A DNA stretch of 64,000 nt from Deltaproteobacteria bacterium (GCA_018436855.1 JAHDKO010000005.1:1-64000); one strand, 5' to 3'; positions 26,106 through 35,687 are shown, counted from the stretch's first letter. Translations and numbers: made by a program. The notes: generated from the letters alone by a model not told the origin.

Positions 26106-27107
26106 TCAGCCGGAAGCGCCTGGGGACGGAACCTGCCAGAGAAAGGCCTTGTCCGTGAGGAACCGCTCTACCTGCTCGACCGACTGACCGGCCTTTCTCT
26201 CCAGGGCCTCGGCCGTGTTGAAGGCATTGTGGGGCGTGAGGATCACGTTCTCCCGCTTCAGGAGCTCCAGGCAGGCCCGCACATCCTCATTGTCGCCCGG
26301 GACGCCCGAGCGGAGGCTCACGGCGAGCCCGCTCTCGTTTTCAAACACGTCCAGGGCCGCACCGCTTAAATAACCCTCGTCCAGCAGCCGCAGCAGGTCC
26401 CGGTGGGGCGAGAGCTCGCCCCGGGCAATGTTCACGAAGACCGCGCCCCGCCGTGCGCGCTTCAGGAGCTCATAGCTGAAGTACCCCCTGTTTTCGGGCG
26501 TGAGGTTCATGGCGCACACGATCACGTCCGCCCGCGCGAGACCCTCCTCGATGCCCACATAGCGCACGTTGCGGTGCTTCCGGAGGATGTCGACTCCCAT
26601 GACCTCCATTCCCAGGGCACGGCCCAGGCGGCAGATCTCGGAGCCGATGTTCCCCACCCCGGCCACCAGGAGGGTCCTGCCCAGGCACTCACCCCCGGTG
26701 AGACCGTCGCGCTCGAATCTCTCGAACCGCCGCATCTGCTGCCCGAGCTTCCTCAGGAGCGCCATCCACAGGAGCAGGGCCTGTTCGGCCACTGCGCGGC
26801 TGCAGTACCGGGGGAGATATCCGGCGGGAATGTCGCTGCCGGTTTCCACCCGGAAACGGTTCACATGGTCGTAGCCGGTGCTCCTGGTGAGGATGCCCTG
26901 GAGCAGGCCCGCCCATCCGGGCGGGATCACCGACTGGGTGCGGATGCTGATGAAGGGCGAGGGAGGGACGCTGAACAAGCATTCCTGAACCGTCAGAGGC
27001 GTGAACCCCGCCCGCACGTCCGGGGAGAGGAGGCGCCTTAAAGACAGCGTCTCCTCGGCAAAGGCCTCGTAGAAAAAGACATCGAACTTTCCGGGTCGGT
27101 CGCTCAT
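26106..27107 (-). CDS. D-isomer-specific 2-hydroxyacid dehydrogenase family protein
   Basis: About 333 aa NAD(P)-dependent dehydrogenase. The Rossmann motif is GVGNIGSEICRLGRALGM with acidic D at the end of beta-2 (GVD), favouring NAD. Catalytic Arg lies in NIARGEL, and the His in LTPHNAFNTAEA. ALDVFENE matches the family motif. Substrate (2-hydroxy acid or reduced 2-keto acid) unknown. The start is uncertain: ATG at 27107, or TTG at 27116. It is convergent with the Nudix gene and divergent from the GGDEF gene. Confidence 0.88.
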   Translation of the reverse strand: MSDRPGKFDVFFYEAFAEETLSLRRLLSPDVRAGFTPLTVQECLFSVPPSPFISIRTQSVIPPGWAGLLQGILTRSTGYDHVNRFRVETGSDIPAGYLPRYCSRAVAEQALLLWMALLRKLGQQMRRFERFERDGLTGGECLGRTLLVAGVGNIGSEICRLGRALGMEVMGVDILRKHRNVRYVGIEEGLARADVIVCAMNLTPENRGYFSYELLKRARRGAVFVNIARGELSPHRDLLRLLDEGYLSGAALDVFENESGLAVSLRSGVPGDNEDVRACLELLKRENVILTPHNAFNTAEALERKAGQSVEQVERFLTDKAFLWQVPSPGASG

Positions 27108-27219
27108 ACCACTCAATGTTCTCTACCATATATCAGGGATGATCTGGATACCGGATAGAAGGAGGATTCGTTTCAAGTTCTTCCGGTGAAAAACCGTAAG
27201 AATAGACCAGGAAATCGAA

Positions 27220-28479
27220 ATGCCGGCAAAGAGGCCCCGGCGAGGCAGGGAGGTTTCCTTACCTATGAAGAGATTGCTTTCATTTTTCATTCCCGGCGGC
27301 ATACTGTTCTGCGCGGCCCTGATCATGATCGGTCCGGATGCCCTGCATTCCCTGGTGCCCTCGGTCGTAAGTGTGGCGCAGCCCGTCATCCTGGCCTCGG
27401 CAATATTCATCGGATGGAGGTTCAACCGGAGCTCCCTGGTGTTCGCCGTGATCATCCTGGCGCTGTGCGACCGTGCCCTGCTCACCTGGGTGCAGGGCTT
27501 CCCGCTGTCGGCGGGTCCGCCGCGGATCGTGTACCATGCCGTAACCCTGCTGCTGCCGCTCAACCTCATGGTGCTGAACCTGATGCAGGAGCGGGGCTTT
27601 CTCACCTTCCGCGGTATCGCGAGGATATCGTTCATCGCGATCCAGCCCCTGATCGTCCTGTTCTTCGCCAGGTCGCATCCGGACGCGTTCCTGAACAGGC
27701 TCACCCACCCCGTGATGCCCTTGAGCCTGCCCGAGGGCGTGCCGCTTGCCCAGCCGGCCCTTCTGGCATTCGGTTTGGCCCTGACGGTGACCGCGCTGAG
27801 GTTCATGAAGCACCAGGGGGCAAAGGAGAGCGGCTTCTTCTGGGTGCTGATCACCCTGCTCACGGCTCTGGGGGCGGGGCTTGGCGCGATCGACCGGATG
27901 TTTTTCTTTGCCGCGGCCGGGTTCATACTCCTGGTGTCACTCATTGAGTCCTCCCATGCCATGGCCTTCAAGGACGAGCTCACCGGGCTGCCCGCCCGCA
28001 GGGCCCTGAAAGAGGATCTCCTGAAGCTGGGCAACCGCTACACCCTGGCCATGCTCGATATCGACCACTTCAAGAAGTTCAACGACTGTTACGGGCATGA
28101 TGTGGGCGACCAGGTGCTCCGAATGGTTGCGGTCAAGCTCGCGGGGGTATCGGGCGGAGGAAGGGCCTTCCGTTACGGCGGCGAGGAGTTCACGGTGATC
28201 TTTCCGGGCAAGCACGCGGACCAGGCCCATCAGCACCTGGAGGACCTACGCCGGGAGGTGGAATCATCCCGGTTTGTCATTCGGAGCCGCATGAGGCCCC
28301 GGAGAAAGCCCAAGCGCATACGCTCCGGCAGCAAGCCGAGGAAAGAGGTGTCCATCACGGTCAGCATCGGCATGGCGTGCCGCGACGAGAAGAACACCAA
28401 GCCCCAGTCCGTGCTCAAGGCCGCTGACAAAGCCCTGTACCGTGCGAAAAAACAGGGCAGGAACCGTCTGTGCGCGTGA
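27220..28479 (+). CDS. Membrane-bound GGDEF diguanylate cyclase
   Basis: 419 aa. Several hydrophobic membrane segments lie from about residue 20 to 240, then a GGDEF domain from about 250 to 405 with the active-site RYGGEEF (GGEEF). No RxxD inhibitory I-site is seen just upstream of it. A very basic insertion (about residues 345-375, RPRRKPKRIRSGSKPRK) interrupts the domain after GGEEF. It should make c-di-GMP from GTP at the inner membrane; the N-terminus resembles no named sensor domain. The start may instead be the ATG at 27265, where the first membrane helix begins. The HD-GYP phosphodiesterase at 30534 is its likely functional opposite. Confidence 0.88.
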   Translation: MPAKRPRRGREVSLPMKRLLSFFIPGGILFCAALIMIGPDALHSLVPSVVSVAQPVILASAIFIGWRFNRSSLVFAVIILALCDRALLTWVQGFPLSAGPPRIVYHAVTLLLPLNLMVLNLMQERGFLTFRGIARISFIAIQPLIVLFFARSHPDAFLNRLTHPVMPLSLPEGVPLAQPALLAFGLALTVTALRFMKHQGAKESGFFWVLITLLTALGAGLGAIDRMFFFAAAGFILLVSLIESSHAMAFKDELTGLPARRALKEDLLKLGNRYTLAMLDIDHFKKFNDCYGHDVGDQVLRMVAVKLAGVSGGGRAFRYGGEEFTVIFPGKHADQAHQHLEDLRREVESSRFVIRSRMRPRRKPKRIRSGSKPRKEVSITVSIGMACRDEKNTKPQSVLKAADKALYRAKKQGRNRLCA

Positions 28480-28501
28480 GCATACCCTGAACATGAAACC
28501 G

Positions 28502-28546
28502 CTGTCTTAAGCGTCCGCTGACCAGAGGACTTTTTTAAGAAGACAG
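28502..28546. terminator. Possible bidirectional terminator
   Basis: After the GGDEF stop, a short hairpin (GTCC...GGAC, 28513-28530) is followed by six T (28531-28536), nested inside a CTGTCTT/AAGACAG pairing (28502-28508 with 28540-28546). It sits between two converging genes. Confidence 0.4.
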
Positions 28547-28584
28547 GGTCTCATTTCCCTTCGATCGGGCGGCACCCAGGGCCG

Positions 28585-28672
28585 GGCGGATGCCGTACCC
28601 TTTGATGCGTTCTCGCGGTCCGGCGGATGCCGCATTCCTGGTGCGTTCTCACGATCCGGCGGATAGTCCGCC
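28585..28672. repeat. Degenerate tandem repeat, period 36-37 bp
   Basis: GGCGGATGCCG starts units at 28585 and 28622, and a shorter GGCGGATAG starts at 28658. The first two units share roughly three quarters of positions, including TGCGTTCTC. It overlaps the 3' end of the metallophosphoesterase gene (stop at 28649). Not a CRISPR, as there are no spacers. Confidence 0.55.
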
Positions 28673-29815
28673 TTTCCGGGTTGTGCGGCTTTCCCTGTAG
28701 CAGGGAGCGCTCTCTGCCTGCACACTGCGCAGGGTGATGCACAGGATCTCGCCGGTACGCCAGAGGCGCATGCGTGGACCCCAGGTTCCGGTTCCGCGGC
28801 AGACGATTGCGGTCATGTCCCCCACCTGATAGCGGCCTTCCAGCAATGGATACGCGAGCCGGACCAGATAGCCGAAGGGCCAGATCTGTCCGCCGTGGGT
28901 GTGCCCGCTGAGCATCAGGTCCACGCCTTCTTCCGCCGCCCTTTCGTACTCGAGCGGTGTGTGTGAGAGCAGGATCACGGCCCCGGGCGGTCTGCCCGCC
29001 AGCGCATGTGCGAGAGGATCTCCCCCGTGTCCTCTTCTCCGGTGGACCGTGAGGTCCTCGACTCCCGCCAGGACGAGCCCGGGGCTGATTTCGACCCAGC
29101 GGTTGATCAGCACCTGGACGCCCGCGGCATCGAGGGTGGCGAGGCCGTCGTCGCCGCTCCGGCGGAAGTCGTGGTTGCCGGGAACGGCCCAGACTCCGAG
29201 AGGCGCGGAGAGGCCCTGGAGTGCAGGCACCAGTTCGGCATGGGAAGCGCCGCGTCCTTCGAAGAGGTCGCCGAGCAGGACCACGAGGTCGGGCTCAAGG
29301 CCGCGCATCTGGGCGGCCCTGGCCTCCAGCCACGATTTTCCCGGATGCGGTCCGACATGCAGGTCGGACAGGGCAACGAGCACCTTGCCCTCCATCTCGC
29401 GGGGAAGCCCGGCAATGCGCACCTCGTAGTCGTGCACCTCCGGCGGCCGCAGGCCCTGAACGAGTGCGATAGCGGAAAGCAAACCTCCCGCGAGAAGGGC
29501 CAGGCCGCGGAGCGCGGGGGCGGACCTTTGCATGAGAAGCCCAAAGCCGGTGACGATGTCCACTGTCAGAAGGGCGGTCGCGGTAAGGAACAGTACGGCC
29601 ATCCAGTTCATCCCGACCAGTTGGACGGCCGCGGCGACCCCGGAGCCGCCGCGGCCGTACACGCGGCCCAGATAAAAAACGAGCCAGAGGATCATGCCCG
29701 AGATCACGATGACTCTGGTGGGGATGCGCTGTTTCACGAACGGGACCGATGCGGCGCGCCAGAAGACATAGACATGCATCACGGTGACAATCAGGATGAG
29801 TATCGTGCCGAACAT
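28649..29815 (-). CDS. Membrane metallophosphoesterase
   Basis: About 388 aa. The N-terminal 140 residues carry about four membrane segments (FGTILILIVTVMHVYVFWRA and others), then a calcineurin-type domain with the metal motifs ALSDLHVG, LLGDLFEGR, VPGNHDF and SGHTHGGQIWP. The order fits the YkuE/transmembrane metallophosphoesterase family; the substrate may be a lipid or nucleotide phosphoester. Start is chosen at 29815, right before the first membrane segment; a GTG at 29863 would extend it by 16 residues, and neither has a clear Shine-Dalgarno. The 3' end runs into the degenerate tandem repeat. Confidence 0.88.
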   Translation of the reverse strand: MFGTILILIVTVMHVYVFWRAASVPFVKQRIPTRVIVISGMILWLVFYLGRVYGRGGSGVAAAVQLVGMNWMAVLFLTATALLTVDIVTGFGLLMQRSAPALRGLALLAGGLLSAIALVQGLRPPEVHDYEVRIAGLPREMEGKVLVALSDLHVGPHPGKSWLEARAAQMRGLEPDLVVLLGDLFEGRGASHAELVPALQGLSAPLGVWAVPGNHDFRRSGDDGLATLDAAGVQVLINRWVEISPGLVLAGVEDLTVHRRRGHGGDPLAHALAGRPPGAVILLSHTPLEYERAAEEGVDLMLSGHTHGGQIWPFGYLVRLAYPLLEGRYQVGDMTAIVCRGTGTWGPRMRLWRTGEILCITLRSVQAESAPCYRESRTTRKGGLSAGS

Positions 29816-29916
29816 GACCGGGAAGTGTATGACGAGGCTGCACCGCGCGTCAAGGGATTGCACTTGGGGAGGATGCGGTGTGGTCTCTCTCCTGACGGCT
29901 TTTTGCCCGGGCAGCG

Positions 29917-30531
29917 CTAGTCCTTTTTCTCGAGGTTCTTCTTCTGCTGTATCGCCGTTCTCACGGCCTCTTTCATGTCGTTATTCTGCGGGTCGATGGC
30001 GAGGAGCCCCTGCCAGAGTGTGATGGCCTTATCGAGATTGCCCTGTCTGTATGCCTCGAAACCCTGTCTCGTGAGGGTTTGTCTGCAGAAGTCGAGTTTC
30101 GTGTTCAGATAGGCATGGTCAAAGGAGAGGGCTTGCTCAAGACATTCGAATTTCTGGTAATCCTGCCGCAGGATATAATACAGACCGCCCGCAGCTGCGA
30201 TGTCTCCCTTCTCCAGCCTCTCATCGGCGGCTGATCGGATCCCTTCGAGACATTGTGCAAACTCTTTGGCCAAAGATCCGTCATCCGGCTGCGACCGGTA
30301 CGCTTCAGAGTACAGGCTTATCGCCTTCCGGTGCTCACCTGCCTGGACATGTTTTCTGGCCCCCTCCACAGTCTGGGCTCGATCCGGAACCCTCGGGGCA
30401 GGCCCGGCCGGGGCCGGTGTTTGAACCGGGCTTTCAGGCGACGTCGGGATATCCGTCCCGGCACACGACTGGAGGCCGAGCAGGAACGCTGCGATACAGG
30501 CAAGGAGGACAGCTTTCATGATATTATTCAT
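29917..30531 (-). CDS. TPR-containing lipoprotein
   Basis: 204 aa. A lipoprotein signal peptide ends at the lipobox LQSC (about residue 22), followed by a Pro/Thr-rich linker and then TPR-like helices (GARKHVQAGEHRKAISLYSEAYRSQP and GFEAYRQGNLDKAITLWQGLLAIDPQN). It is a likely envelope scaffold. Its ATG at 30531 lies 2 bp after the stop of the HD-GYP gene, so the two are translationally coupled and may form one complex. The open frame upstream of this start is not coding in this frame; it overlaps the HD-GYP gene. Confidence 0.85.
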   Translation of the reverse strand: MNNIMKAVLLACIAAFLLGLQSCAGTDIPTSPESPVQTPAPAGPAPRVPDRAQTVEGARKHVQAGEHRKAISLYSEAYRSQPDDGSLAKEFAQCLEGIRSAADERLEKGDIAAAGGLYYILRQDYQKFECLEQALSFDHAYLNTKLDFCRQTLTRQGFEAYRQGNLDKAITLWQGLLAIDPQNNDMKEAVRTAIQQKKNLEKKD

Positions 30532-30533
30532 GG

Positions 30534-31949
30534 TCAGACCAGCTTGAGCACGGACTGGGGCGCCTTGTGGACCCGGTGCTTTTCCATCTGCTCGATAAAG
30601 ACCCTTACCAGGTCGGGACGAAACTGTACACCGGACATGCGGGTGATCTCCTTCAGGGCCTCCTCTTCCGAAAGCGCCTTTCGATACGGCCTGTCCGACG
30701 TCATTGCGTCGAACGTGTCTCCAATGGCTATGATGGCTGCAAACAGGGGAATGTCGTCTCCGGTCAGCCCGTCGGGATAGCCCTTTCCGTTGTGCCACTC
30801 GTGGTGATGGCGGGTTGAGGGTATGTACCTGGCCAACGAGGGTGCCCAGCTGAGAATCGAGGCGCCGTATTCCACGTGCGACATCATCTCCTTGTATTCG
30901 GCTGGACTGAGCTTGTCCGGTTTGAGCAGGATGGAATCGGGTGTTTTTATCTTGCCCACGTCATGAAAGAGACAGGCAACCTCGAGCTCCGCGAGCTCGT
31001 CCCGGGAAAGGCCGATCTCCTTGCCGATGAGGAGCGAGAGCCGGGCGACCCGTGCGGAATGCCCGTGGGTATAGGAGTCTCGTGCATCTATGGCCGCGGC
31101 CACCACCTTGACGATGGAAACATACGCGTCCTCGAGATCGTGCGCATATTTGCCCAGTTTTTCCCTCTGATCCGCCAACTGAGCGGACATTTCGTTGAAA
31201 TTGCGCGTCAGGTTGCCCAATTCGTCCTGGGAAAAGATCCTGAGCTGTTTTTTGGTTGTTCCGCTTTTCAATACATCCACGCCCGCAGAGAGCTCTCTGA
31301 TGGGCTTTATCAGGAAAGACGCGAGCAGCGAGCTTGCGAAAATGCCTAAGAGAGCGATGATTCCGAAAATGACCAGCACCCTGTCGGCGACCTTTTTCTG
31401 CGCCTCTATGAGCACCGACCTGTTCATGCCGAGGACCACATTGCCCAGCGCCTTATCCATGAAGACAATGGGGCACGATATCTCGAACACGGCGTCCGAC
31501 GGGTCCGGAAGCTCTCTTACCGTGGTGCCGTCGCCGGCCTCTCTGAAGAGCCGGCCCCGGGTGATGTGCATGGTCTCGCCGATCATGGGGGTGTCGCTGT
31601 GGACGACGACCTTCATATTCGCATCCACGATTGCGACGTACGGCATGTCGCTGTTCGACGACTTGGCCTTGAAAACAAGCGTGTCCAGGCCCAGGAGATC
31701 CCTCGACAGGAGGTTGTAGCCTGCAGAGGCCGCGATGCTTTTGCCCACGGATTCCCCCCTCTTGATGATCTCGTTTAAGATGTAGTTGTTCATGATCTGG
31801 ATGGTCATGAGGCTGAGGATGAGCGATGTGCCGGTCAGGAGGATGATGGTGAAAAAGGCGATCTTGAATCGCAGGCTTGCAGAGCGGACTTTCTCGGGCA
31901 GATAGCGCAGCACGCCCCGGACGAACCTCAAGAGGCCGCGAACACACAT
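30534..31949 (-). CDS. HAMP-HD-GYP c-di-GMP phosphodiesterase
   Basis: 471 aa inner-membrane protein. A membrane helix (about residues 25-50, FKIAFFTIILLTGTSLILSLM), a periplasmic double-Cache-like sensor, a second helix, a HAMP domain (PIRELSAGVDVLKSG...NEMSAQL), then HD-GYP. The catalytic signature is CLFHDVGKI, HHHEWHNGKGYPDGL and AIGDTFDAMTSDRPYR, with GYP intact. It should hydrolyse c-di-GMP. The start is set at 31949, with AGGA 5 bp upstream; the longer frame upstream is not supported. The TPR lipoprotein follows by 2 bp. Confidence 0.92.
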   Translation of the reverse strand: MCVRGLLRFVRGVLRYLPEKVRSASLRFKIAFFTIILLTGTSLILSLMTIQIMNNYILNEIIKRGESVGKSIAASAGYNLLSRDLLGLDTLVFKAKSSNSDMPYVAIVDANMKVVVHSDTPMIGETMHITRGRLFREAGDGTTVRELPDPSDAVFEISCPIVFMDKALGNVVLGMNRSVLIEAQKKVADRVLVIFGIIALLGIFASSLLASFLIKPIRELSAGVDVLKSGTTKKQLRIFSQDELGNLTRNFNEMSAQLADQREKLGKYAHDLEDAYVSIVKVVAAAIDARDSYTHGHSARVARLSLLIGKEIGLSRDELAELEVACLFHDVGKIKTPDSILLKPDKLSPAEYKEMMSHVEYGASILSWAPSLARYIPSTRHHHEWHNGKGYPDGLTGDDIPLFAAIIAIGDTFDAMTSDRPYRKALSEEEALKEITRMSGVQFRPDLVRVFIEQMEKHRVHKAPQSVLKLV

Positions 31950-32468
31950 ATCTATCCTGCGTGCAAAAAAGTGTTGTCCTGCAATCATGGTCGTTGATAG
32001 CTCAAATCGTCCTTGTTGTTTTTCCCACCGGGCTAGAGTGTTATATCGGTCATGAGGGCGCAAGCCTTTATCTCATCGCATGCTGCGGGCCTGTTTTGTC
32101 CTTCGGCTGCAGGCTGAAGGCTCTGGCTGCACCGGCCGAAGATCTGCGCTGATACCGGTTCCGGGGCAGATGATGAGGCCCGGCAAGGAAAAATCCGGAT
32201 GTTCTGTACTGAGACCTTCGGGTATTCCCCGGGTGCACACCCCCGCTCCGCGTGAAAAACCTGAACATCTCTGCGCCTGAAGACCCCTGGGAGGAACGCT
32301 CCCCCATCTCCCGAAATCGCCTTCGTCTGTTCCGACTCGATGGGTGCGGCAGTCCATGGGCACACGATATAGCCAGACGGATCCCTTATCAAGGGGAATT
32401 GTTCCCGATGCAGAAACCAGGGGGCACACAAGAACCCGCTCCGGCTGCAGGGAACGCACCGGGCTGGG
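31950..32468. other. Intergenic region upstream of the HD-GYP gene
   Basis: 519 bp between two minus-strand genes. It should contain the HD-GYP promoter. A minus-strand TTGAGC at about 32006-32011 has no good -10 partner. Short inverted repeats such as CTTC-GCTGCAG occur, but nothing convincing. No gene is supported on either strand. Confidence 0.35.
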
Positions 32469-33539
32469 CTATTCCGGGGCCGTATCGTCGATGCCCAGTG
32501 CCCGGGCGCGTTTTATCCACAGTTTCCGGGCCAGGGCCCGCATGTCTTCGACCTTGTCCGTTTCATCCATGATCTCGATGCCGATCAGGGTTTCGAACAG
32601 GTCTTCGAGCGTAACCAGACCTTTCATCGCCCCGTACTCATCCACTACGATCGCAATATGCTGATGATGCCTGAGGAGGAGCTCCAGGAGAACGGAGAGC
32701 GACGCTGCCTCAGGGACGGCGTGGATGTCGCGTTTCAGGGTTTTCACTGTTTCGCCGCCCCGTTCCTGCGCCTCTCTGAGCAGGATGTCGTCTCTGAGAA
32801 CGAAGCCGGTTACATCATGGATGTCGCTCTTATAGAGCGGCAGGCGGGAGAAGGGGTTCTGGGTGATGTACGCCACCGCATCGCTGATCGTCATATCTTC
32901 CGGAAGCCCTGACACCACTGTTCGCGGCGTCATGATGTCCGTCACCTTCAGTGTCCCGAAGCGGAACAGATTCAGGATGATCCGGGACTCGTTGTCGCTC
33001 AGATGACCGGTCCGTCCCCCTACCCGTGCCATGGCGAGAAACTCTGTCCGGCTGAAGATATGGGTTTCTTTTCCACGCGAGACGAATCTCGTCAGTTTCT
33101 CCGAGATGCACACGAGCGGGTAAAGGGTCACGATCAGCGTTTGCACAAAGGCCGCAGTCAGCCACGTGAGCCTGGGCCAGTAGATGGCGCCGATGGTTTT
33201 CGGTACGATTTCCGAAAGAAAGAGGATCATCAGGGTCATGGCCGCAGAAAACACGCCGAACCATGCGCTTCCGAACACGGCCGTGGCTTTGGCCCCGGCC
33301 ATGATCGCACCCACCGTGTGCGCGATCGTGTTCAGGGTCAGGATGGCGGCAAGGGACCGGTCAATGTTGTCCTGCTTCAGACGCCTGAGAAGGGAAGCCA
33401 GTTTCGGGGACTTTTCGTTCTGGTCTTCGATGTACGAGGGCGTGATGCTCAGGAGCACTGCCTCTGCCACCGAACAGAGAAAGGAAAAGACCAGGGCCAG
33501 GAGCACATAGAGCATCAGCAGGACGATATCGCTGTTCAT
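32469..33539 (-). CDS. CNNM/HlyC-type transporter (DUF21-CBS)
   Basis: 356 aa. The N-terminal DUF21/CNNM membrane domain has four hydrophobic segments (LLMLYVLLALVFSFLCSVAEAVLLS; LSEIVPKTIGAIYWPRL), followed by a CBS pair (VTDIMTPRTVVSGLP, FVLRDDILL, VVDEYGAMKGLVTLEDLFETLIGIEI). Members move or sense Mg/Co ions; here a C-terminal CorC-HlyC domain is not seen, so it is the shorter form. The ATG at 33539 is preceded by GAAGAT-type purines only. Divergent from the acyl-CoA ligase gene. Confidence 0.9.
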   Translation of the reverse strand: MNSDIVLLMLYVLLALVFSFLCSVAEAVLLSITPSYIEDQNEKSPKLASLLRRLKQDNIDRSLAAILTLNTIAHTVGAIMAGAKATAVFGSAWFGVFSAAMTLMILFLSEIVPKTIGAIYWPRLTWLTAAFVQTLIVTLYPLVCISEKLTRFVSRGKETHIFSRTEFLAMARVGGRTGHLSDNESRIILNLFRFGTLKVTDIMTPRTVVSGLPEDMTISDAVAYITQNPFSRLPLYKSDIHDVTGFVLRDDILLREAQERGGETVKTLKRDIHAVPEAASLSVLLELLLRHHQHIAIVVDEYGAMKGLVTLEDLFETLIGIEIMDETDKVEDMRALARKLWIKRARALGIDDTAPE

Positions 33540-33770
33540 ATCTTCTGGTAACCATATTGCGGAATTATGTCAATGTAATGGTCGGCCGGCCTCACGGGCA
33601 TCGGTGACACCGCCCCGCCCCGGCTCGGGCATGCCTGCCGTTTTCCCGGGGCCTTTCTGCCGGAAACACCCCTTCCATGCAGGCGGGATTTCACGTTGAT
33701 CCTCAAGCGATTTTTTTGGTACAGAGATTCCATGCATACGGACGACCTCTGCACCGCAAGGGAGCACCCC

Positions 33771-35687
33771 ATGACAGACAACCGGGACGAGCTCGTTCCG
33801 GTGTCCGGATACTTCTACCAGACCTGCGAGAAATTTCCCTCCCGGCCAGCCCAGCGCTACAATGCGGCCCTCTACCACGGAGACAACAACGGCCGCTTCA
33901 CCTATGCCGAGATGCTTAAGCGTGTGGAAGACATCGCCTGCGGCCTCCTGAGCATGGGGCTCGGAAGGCAGGAACGGATAGGGCTCATGTCGCGGTCGAG
34001 CCCCTACTGGACCCAGACGGATATGGCCGCTGCAGGCTGCGCCGCTGTGAGCGTGGCTGTCTATCCCACGCTCTCCGCGGGAGAGGTGTCCTATATCCTC
34101 AGCGACTCGGGCTGCCGCTACCTGTTCATCGACACCGAAGAAAACCTGAACCGGATTCTGAACGGCCTGGGCGAGCTGCCCGCCCTGGAGCGGATCGTGG
34201 TCATGGACTTCGGCTACCGGTCCGGGGACGGGCGCACGATCGGGCTGTGGGACCTCATGGAGCAGGGCAGGGCCTGGAAGAAAAGCAATTATGCACTCTA
34301 CGAGGAGCGGAGACTGAGTGTGGGCCCGGAAGACTGGTACACGATCCTCTACACCTCGGGCACCACGGGCAGGGGCAAGGGCGTGGTGCTCACCCACGGG
34401 TGCGTGTCTTCGCGCCTGGAAGGGGTGAGGGAATTCTTTGCCCGCCACCGCATGGGCATCGGCGAAGACGACGTCACCCTGTGCTACCTGCCCCTGTCGC
34501 ACATCTTCGAACGGGGCTCCTGCGAATTGCTCGCCATCTGCCAGGGTGCGTGCATCGCCTATGCCGACAAGCCCGCGACCCTGCTCGACGACATGCAGAA
34601 GTACAATCCGACCTGGATCAACTGCGTGCCCCGCCTGTATGAAAAGATCTATCTCGGCCTGAAGAAAAAGATGTCGGCAAGCCCGGTCAAAAAGACGCTC
34701 TTCGACCTGGCCTTCCATGTGGGGAGAAAGGCGCTCGATTATCGTCGCGATCACCGGGGCTGCTACAACATGTCGCCCGGCTACGACCTCCATGAGAGGC
34801 TGCCTCTGGGGCTCAAGCTCCAGTACCGGGCCGCGGAGAGGCTCTTCTCGCAGGTCCGCGCCCTTTTCGGCACCCGGTTTAGGTTCGCCTTTTCCGCCAG
34901 CGCGGGGATCGCGCCCGAGCTGCTCCTGTTCTACTACACCCTGGGCATCGCCGTGGTCGAGGGTTACGGGTCCACCGAGAGCGCGAGCGCCTGTATCCTC
35001 AACCCCATCACAGCATGCAAGCCGGGCTTCGTGGGCATCGAGGCCAATGATTCCCTAGCCCGGACAGCCCCGGACGGCGAGCTCGAGATATCCGGGGCAG
35101 GGATGTTCTCGCACTACCTCAATCTTCCCGAAGACACCGGCCGGTCGTTCACCGCAGACGGCTGGTTCAGGACCGGCGACGTGGTGGAAAAGGACGACTA
35201 CGGCTACTACCGCATTCTCGACCGGAAAAAGGCCATTATCTGCACCTCGGTGGGCAAGAACATAGCCCCTGCAAAGCTGGAGAGCCTCTTCGCCCTGTCA
35301 CGCGTGATCGAGCAGGTCTTTTTCATCGGGGACGAGCGCAGCTATATCTCGGCGCTCATTGTCCCGAATTATCAGCACTTCATTGATTTCTTCGAGCAGG
35401 AGCGTATCCCCTATGACAGGGATTGTGTGAAATTTTCCGAGATCGGGGGCTTGAGCATCTGTACGGAGGTGGGAGAAGATTTTGTGAATCACCCCGGGCT
35501 CAAAGAGATCATAGAACACGAGGTGGCCCTGGTCAACCGGCGGCTCGAAGACTTCGAGCAGGTCCGCAGGTTCACGATCCTGCCGCGGCGCTTCACCGAG
35601 GAGAACGGCCTGCTCACCCCCACCCAGAAGGTCAGGAAGGCGGAAATTCTCCGGGAATATACCGGAGTCATCGAGACCATGTATTGA
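33771..35687 (+). CDS. Long-chain acyl-CoA synthetase (AMP-forming)
   Basis: 638 aa ANL-superfamily ligase. The AMP-binding motif is YTSGTTGRGKGVVLTHG, followed by the gate/linker motif YGSTESASAC, then DGWFRTGDVV and ILDRKKAIICTSVGKNIAP. The C-terminal KVRKAEIL region carries the catalytic lysine. Long length and the TSGTTGRGKG class fit fatty-acid or aromatic-acid CoA ligases; substrate is uncertain. The start at 33771 has AAGGGAG 6 bp upstream; in-frame ATG codons at 33696 and 33732 lack one. A sirtuin gene starts 175 bp downstream, which is notable because such ligases are known targets of lysine acylation control. Confidence 0.92.
   Translation: MTDNRDELVPVSGYFYQTCEKFPSRPAQRYNAALYHGDNNGRFTYAEMLKRVEDIACGLLSMGLGRQERIGLMSRSSPYWTQTDMAAAGCAAVSVAVYPTLSAGEVSYILSDSGCRYLFIDTEENLNRILNGLGELPALERIVVMDFGYRSGDGRTIGLWDLMEQGRAWKKSNYALYEERRLSVGPEDWYTILYTSGTTGRGKGVVLTHGCVSSRLEGVREFFARHRMGIGEDDVTLCYLPLSHIFERGSCELLAICQGACIAYADKPATLLDDMQKYNPTWINCVPRLYEKIYLGLKKKMSASPVKKTLFDLAFHVGRKALDYRRDHRGCYNMSPGYDLHERLPLGLKLQYRAAERLFSQVRALFGTRFRFAFSASAGIAPELLLFYYTLGIAVVEGYGSTESASACILNPITACKPGFVGIEANDSLARTAPDGELEISGAGMFSHYLNLPEDTGRSFTADGWFRTGDVVEKDDYGYYRILDRKKAIICTSVGKNIAPAKLESLFALSRVIEQVFFIGDERSYISALIVPNYQHFIDFFEQERIPYDRDCVKFSEIGGLSICTEVGEDFVNHPGLKEIIEHEVALVNRRLEDFEQVRRFTILPRRFTEENGLLTPTQKVRKAEILREYTGVIETMY

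Noticed and set aside
28585-28672. CRISPR-like repeat
   Set aside because: Units are contiguous and degenerate; there are no unique spacers and no cas genes in the window.
30532-30798. N-terminal extension of the TPR lipoprotein to 30798
   Set aside because: It overlaps the HD-GYP gene in another frame and places about 90 residues before a perfect lipoprotein signal peptide.
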